The translations under genes and the position numbers were made by a program. Shown here piece after piece: positions 5,532-7,254 of a DNA stretch of 7,254 bases; position 1 is the stretch's first letter, and every line of letters starts with the position of its first letter. The stretch covers positions 1 through 7,254 of the forward strand of contig JBBSOW010000142.1 in NCBI GenBank assembly GCA_038259365.1. The letters are read 5' to 3'. This DNA comes from JBBSOW01 sp038259365. Lineage in GTDB: Bacteria; Actinomycetota; Actinomycetes; Propionibacteriales; Propionibacteriaceae. The notes below the pieces were generated by a model. That model saw only the letters and a program-made list of their open reading frames with translations. It was not told the DNA's origin and made no database searches.

Positions 5532-6641
5532 TTAGCACTTACCCTTGTTCTTTTGGCACCACTTCTGGAACTTCTTGACGTTCTTGGCGTGGCCGCTGGC
5601 GTCGTCGGCGAAGTTGGTCTTACCGGTGTCGAGGTTCACCGCAACGAAGTAGAGCCAATCGCCCTTGGCGGGGTTGGCTGCGGCCTCCATCGACTTCTTG
5701 CCGGGTGCGGTGATCGGACCCGGCGGCAGGCCGTCGGAAACGTAGGTGTTGTAGGGGGACTTCTTTGCCCGCTCCTTGTCGGAGGTGGTGGCGCCGATGC
5801 GTTTGTTGTTGGCGTACATCACGGTGGTGTCCAGCTGCAGCGGCATGCCGTCGTCGAGGCGGTTGTAGAGCACCCGGGCCACCTTGGCACGATCCTTGTC
5901 CCTACGGACCTCGGCCTCGACGATGGAGGCCACGATCTGCACCTCGTATTGGCTGTAGCCGAGCTTCTTGGCCTTCGACTTGTACTTCAACGATTTGGCC
6001 GTCTTCTTGTACTGGCTCACCATCTTCTTCAGCACCTCGGTGGCCGAGGCGTCGTCGTCCAGGTCGTAGGTGCTGGGGAAGAGCAGGCCCTCGGCGTTGC
6101 CGTCGGCTGCCTTCGGCAGGCCGAGCTTCTTCGGCTTCTTCAGCGCCTTCTCGTAGGCCTTCTTGGAGATGTTGGTGTTCTTGGCCAGGACGTCGAGCTG
6201 CTCCCTCAACCGCAAGCCCTCGGGGATGGTGACCCGCTGGATCGCCAGGTTCTTGGAATCGAGCAGCATATCCAGCGCTTTCGCGGCGGGCAGTTCGGTG
6301 CGCAGGCGGTACCGCCCGGCCTGAATCAAGGTGGCGTTGGGATTGGCTTTGGCGGCCTTGGTCCAGGCCTCCTCGCTCATGACGACGTCCTCGTCGAGCA
6401 ACAGGCCGCCGATCTCTGCCACCGATGCACCGCTGGGGATCGTGATCTTGATCTCTTCGGCGCCCACGCCCTCGTAATCCTCGACGGCGGTCAACGCCTG
6501 GTAGCCGGCCTGCACACGATCGACCACGAAGAACCCGCCGCCGATCAAGAGCGCAAACGAGGCCAGCACCGCGACCATGCCCTTCCAGTGGCGTCCCCAA
6601 ATGGAGCGACGACGTGGATCCTCGCGATCGAACATGCTCAC
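5532..6641 (-). CDS. mltG: endolytic murein transglycosylase MltG
   Basis: MltG is a membrane-anchored lytic transglycosylase that cuts nascent peptidoglycan strands and so limits glycan length. The 369-residue product has a short cytoplasmic N-terminus, one membrane helix (about 22-40), a LysM-like/linker part and the YceG domain. Signature parts include TIPEGLRLREQ (138-148), GLLFPSTYDL (185-194) and ASIVEAE (238-244), where Glu242 matches the catalytic Glu of E. coli MltG. DTTVMY (271-276) and SDGLPPGPITAPG (302-314) follow. GTG 6641 is chosen because GAGAGG (6655-6650) is 8 nt away; ATG 6635 would be 14 nt away. It starts 15 bp after ruvX, so the two are cotranscribed. The C-terminus is lysine-rich with two Cys. 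The stop touches the repeat array. Confidence 0.93.
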   Translation of the reverse strand: MSMFDREDPRRRSIWGRHWKGMVAVLASFALLIGGGFFVVDRVQAGYQALTAVEDYEGVGAEEIKITIPSGASVAEIGGLLLDEDVVMSEEAWTKAAKANPNATLIQAGRYRLRTELPAAKALDMLLDSKNLAIQRVTIPEGLRLREQLDVLAKNTNISKKAYEKALKKPKKLGLPKAADGNAEGLLFPSTYDLDDDASATEVLKKMVSQYKKTAKSLKYKSKAKKLGYSQYEVQIVASIVEAEVRRDKDRAKVARVLYNRLDDGMPLQLDTTVMYANNKRIGATTSDKERAKKSPYNTYVSDGLPPGPITAPGKKSMEAAANPAKGDWLYFVAVNLDTGKTNFADDASGHAKNVKKFQKWCQKNKGKC

Positions 6642-6656
6642 AACGGGCGCCTCTCG

Positions 6657-7157
6657 TTAGCCTGGGCGGGACGATAGTACCTCGCCGGGGGAAATTCCCG
6701 TGCTCGCCTCGCGCTCGAGGACCGACTCCAAGATGGCCATGGCGGCGCCCTGATCGATCACCGATCGCTGCTTTCGGGTCGACTTCCCGCTGGCGCTCAT
6801 CCGCCTGGACGCGGTGACGGTGCTCAGCCGCTCGTCCACCAGGCGGATGGTGGCGTCGTGGCCCTCCGCCCGCAGGAAGTCGGCGAACTCCCCCACCCGT
6901 TGGCGGATCTTGCCCGCCGCGATCCCCTCGGTGCCGTCCAGCGAACGGGGCAAACCGACGATCACTTCGCTCGGCTCGTACTCCGCGAGCAACCGCGACA
7001 GCTCGCGGTGGGCGTCGGGCCCGGCGGCTACCGTCTGTACCGGATAGGCCAGCGTCCCGGCCGGATCGCAGGCGGCGACGCCGATCCTCGCCTGGCCCCA
7101 GTCCAGGGCCAGGCGCACCCCGCGCGGTGCACTCACGCTCCGATCGGTGTGCGGCAT
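6657..7157 (-). CDS. ruvX: RuvX / YqgF Holliday-junction resolvase-like nuclease
   Basis: This is a small RNase H-fold nuclease linked to 16S rRNA 5'-end maturation and to Holliday-junction resolution in various bacteria. The 166-residue product has LALDWGQARIGVA (16-28) with catalytic Asp19, IVGLPRSLDGTEG (66-78), LVDERLST (106-113) with Glu109, and SVIDQGAAMAILE (132-144) with Asp135. All expected acidic residues are present. The usual DxGxKRIG motif reads DWGQARIG, a mild variant. The gene begins 3 bp after the alaS stop and ends 15 bp before mltG, an operon arrangement standard for actinobacteria. Length is normal, with a somewhat long tail after residue 145. Confidence 0.93.
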   Translation of the reverse strand: MPHTDRSVSAPRGVRLALDWGQARIGVAACDPAGTLAYPVQTVAAGPDAHRELSRLLAEYEPSEVIVGLPRSLDGTEGIAAGKIRQRVGEFADFLRAEGHDATIRLVDERLSTVTASRRMSASGKSTRKQRSVIDQGAAMAILESVLEREASTGISPGEVLSSRPG

Positions 7158-7160
7158 CGC

Positions 7161-7254
7161 TCAGGACTGCAGGACGTGGCCGATGGCGTGCTCGACGGCG
7201 GCGAGCGCCGCCTGGCTCTGCTCGGGCCGACTTCCGCCCCCCTGGGCGAGGTCG
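7161..7254 (-). CDS. alaS: alanyl-tRNA synthetase, C-terminal end (partial)
   Basis: The last 30 codons read DLAQGGGSRPEQSQAALAAV and then EHAIGHVLQS before TGA. The Asp-x-Ala-Gln-Gly-Gly-Gly pattern is the conserved end of the AlaS C-Ala/DHHA1 domain, and alaS just upstream of ruvX is standard actinobacterial order. The 5' part lies outside the window. The stop is 3 bp from the ruvX start, so the two genes are translationally close. Confidence 0.85.
   Translation of the reverse strand, partial: DLAQGGGSRPEQSQAALAAVEHAIGHVLQS

Noticed and set aside
5338..5538. 66-codon minus-strand open frame within the repeats
   Set aside because: Made entirely of repeat units; it stays open because 57 is a multiple of three, and no ribosome site or independent support is seen.
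4467..6677. 736-codon plus-strand open frame
   Set aside because: It is antisense to aroE and mltG, which carry full family motifs. Long antisense frames are common in high-GC DNA.

Overview
The window is high-GC DNA from an Actinomycetota chromosome. The main support is the right third, which holds alaS–ruvX–mltG–aroE on the minus strand, the same order as in mycobacteria and many other actinobacteria. I cannot fix the genus from sequence alone. Usage of GTG starts and the short, lysine-rich MltG tail fit many high-GC actinobacteria.

Layout. (a) 1–660: a graveyard of insertion-sequence pieces. It has the 3' tail of an IS3-type orfB, then the first part of a broken IS3-type orfA, then a short minus-strand piece that looks like the start and end-repeats of an unrelated integrase-type IS. 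(b) 673–3656: a compact three-gene plus-strand operon with a plausible promoter. It encodes a 208-residue protein with a striking Val/Ile-rich, Pro-rich C-terminus, then a small arginase-fold protein, then a 584-residue protein that joins an isoprenoid-synthase-like half to a squalene/class II terpene-cyclase-like half. The second and third genes overlap by ATGA. (c) 3674–4378: a broken IS3-family element on the minus strand whose orfB stops about 17 bp from the last operon gene. (d) 4431–7254: the core genes aroE, mltG, ruvX and the 3' end of alaS. An array of 57-bp and 18-bp repeats lies between mltG and aroE and runs into the aroE 5' coding end.

The operon is the point of interest. Peptide arginases of the OspR type convert Arg to ornithine in ribosomal peptides. 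The first protein looks like a leader–core precursor, with its core ending in Leu-Thr-Arg-Trp. I infer a ribosomally made, modified peptide (RiPP-like) pathway in which an arginase-fold enzyme works beside a class I/class II terpene-synthase-like fusion. I know of no described RiPP class with this combination. No protease, transporter or regulator is visible between the IS remnants, so the cluster may be minimal, may borrow functions, or may have been trimmed by IS activity. The island sits just downstream of aroE, so it was probably inserted or rearranged next to the conserved alaS–aroE block.
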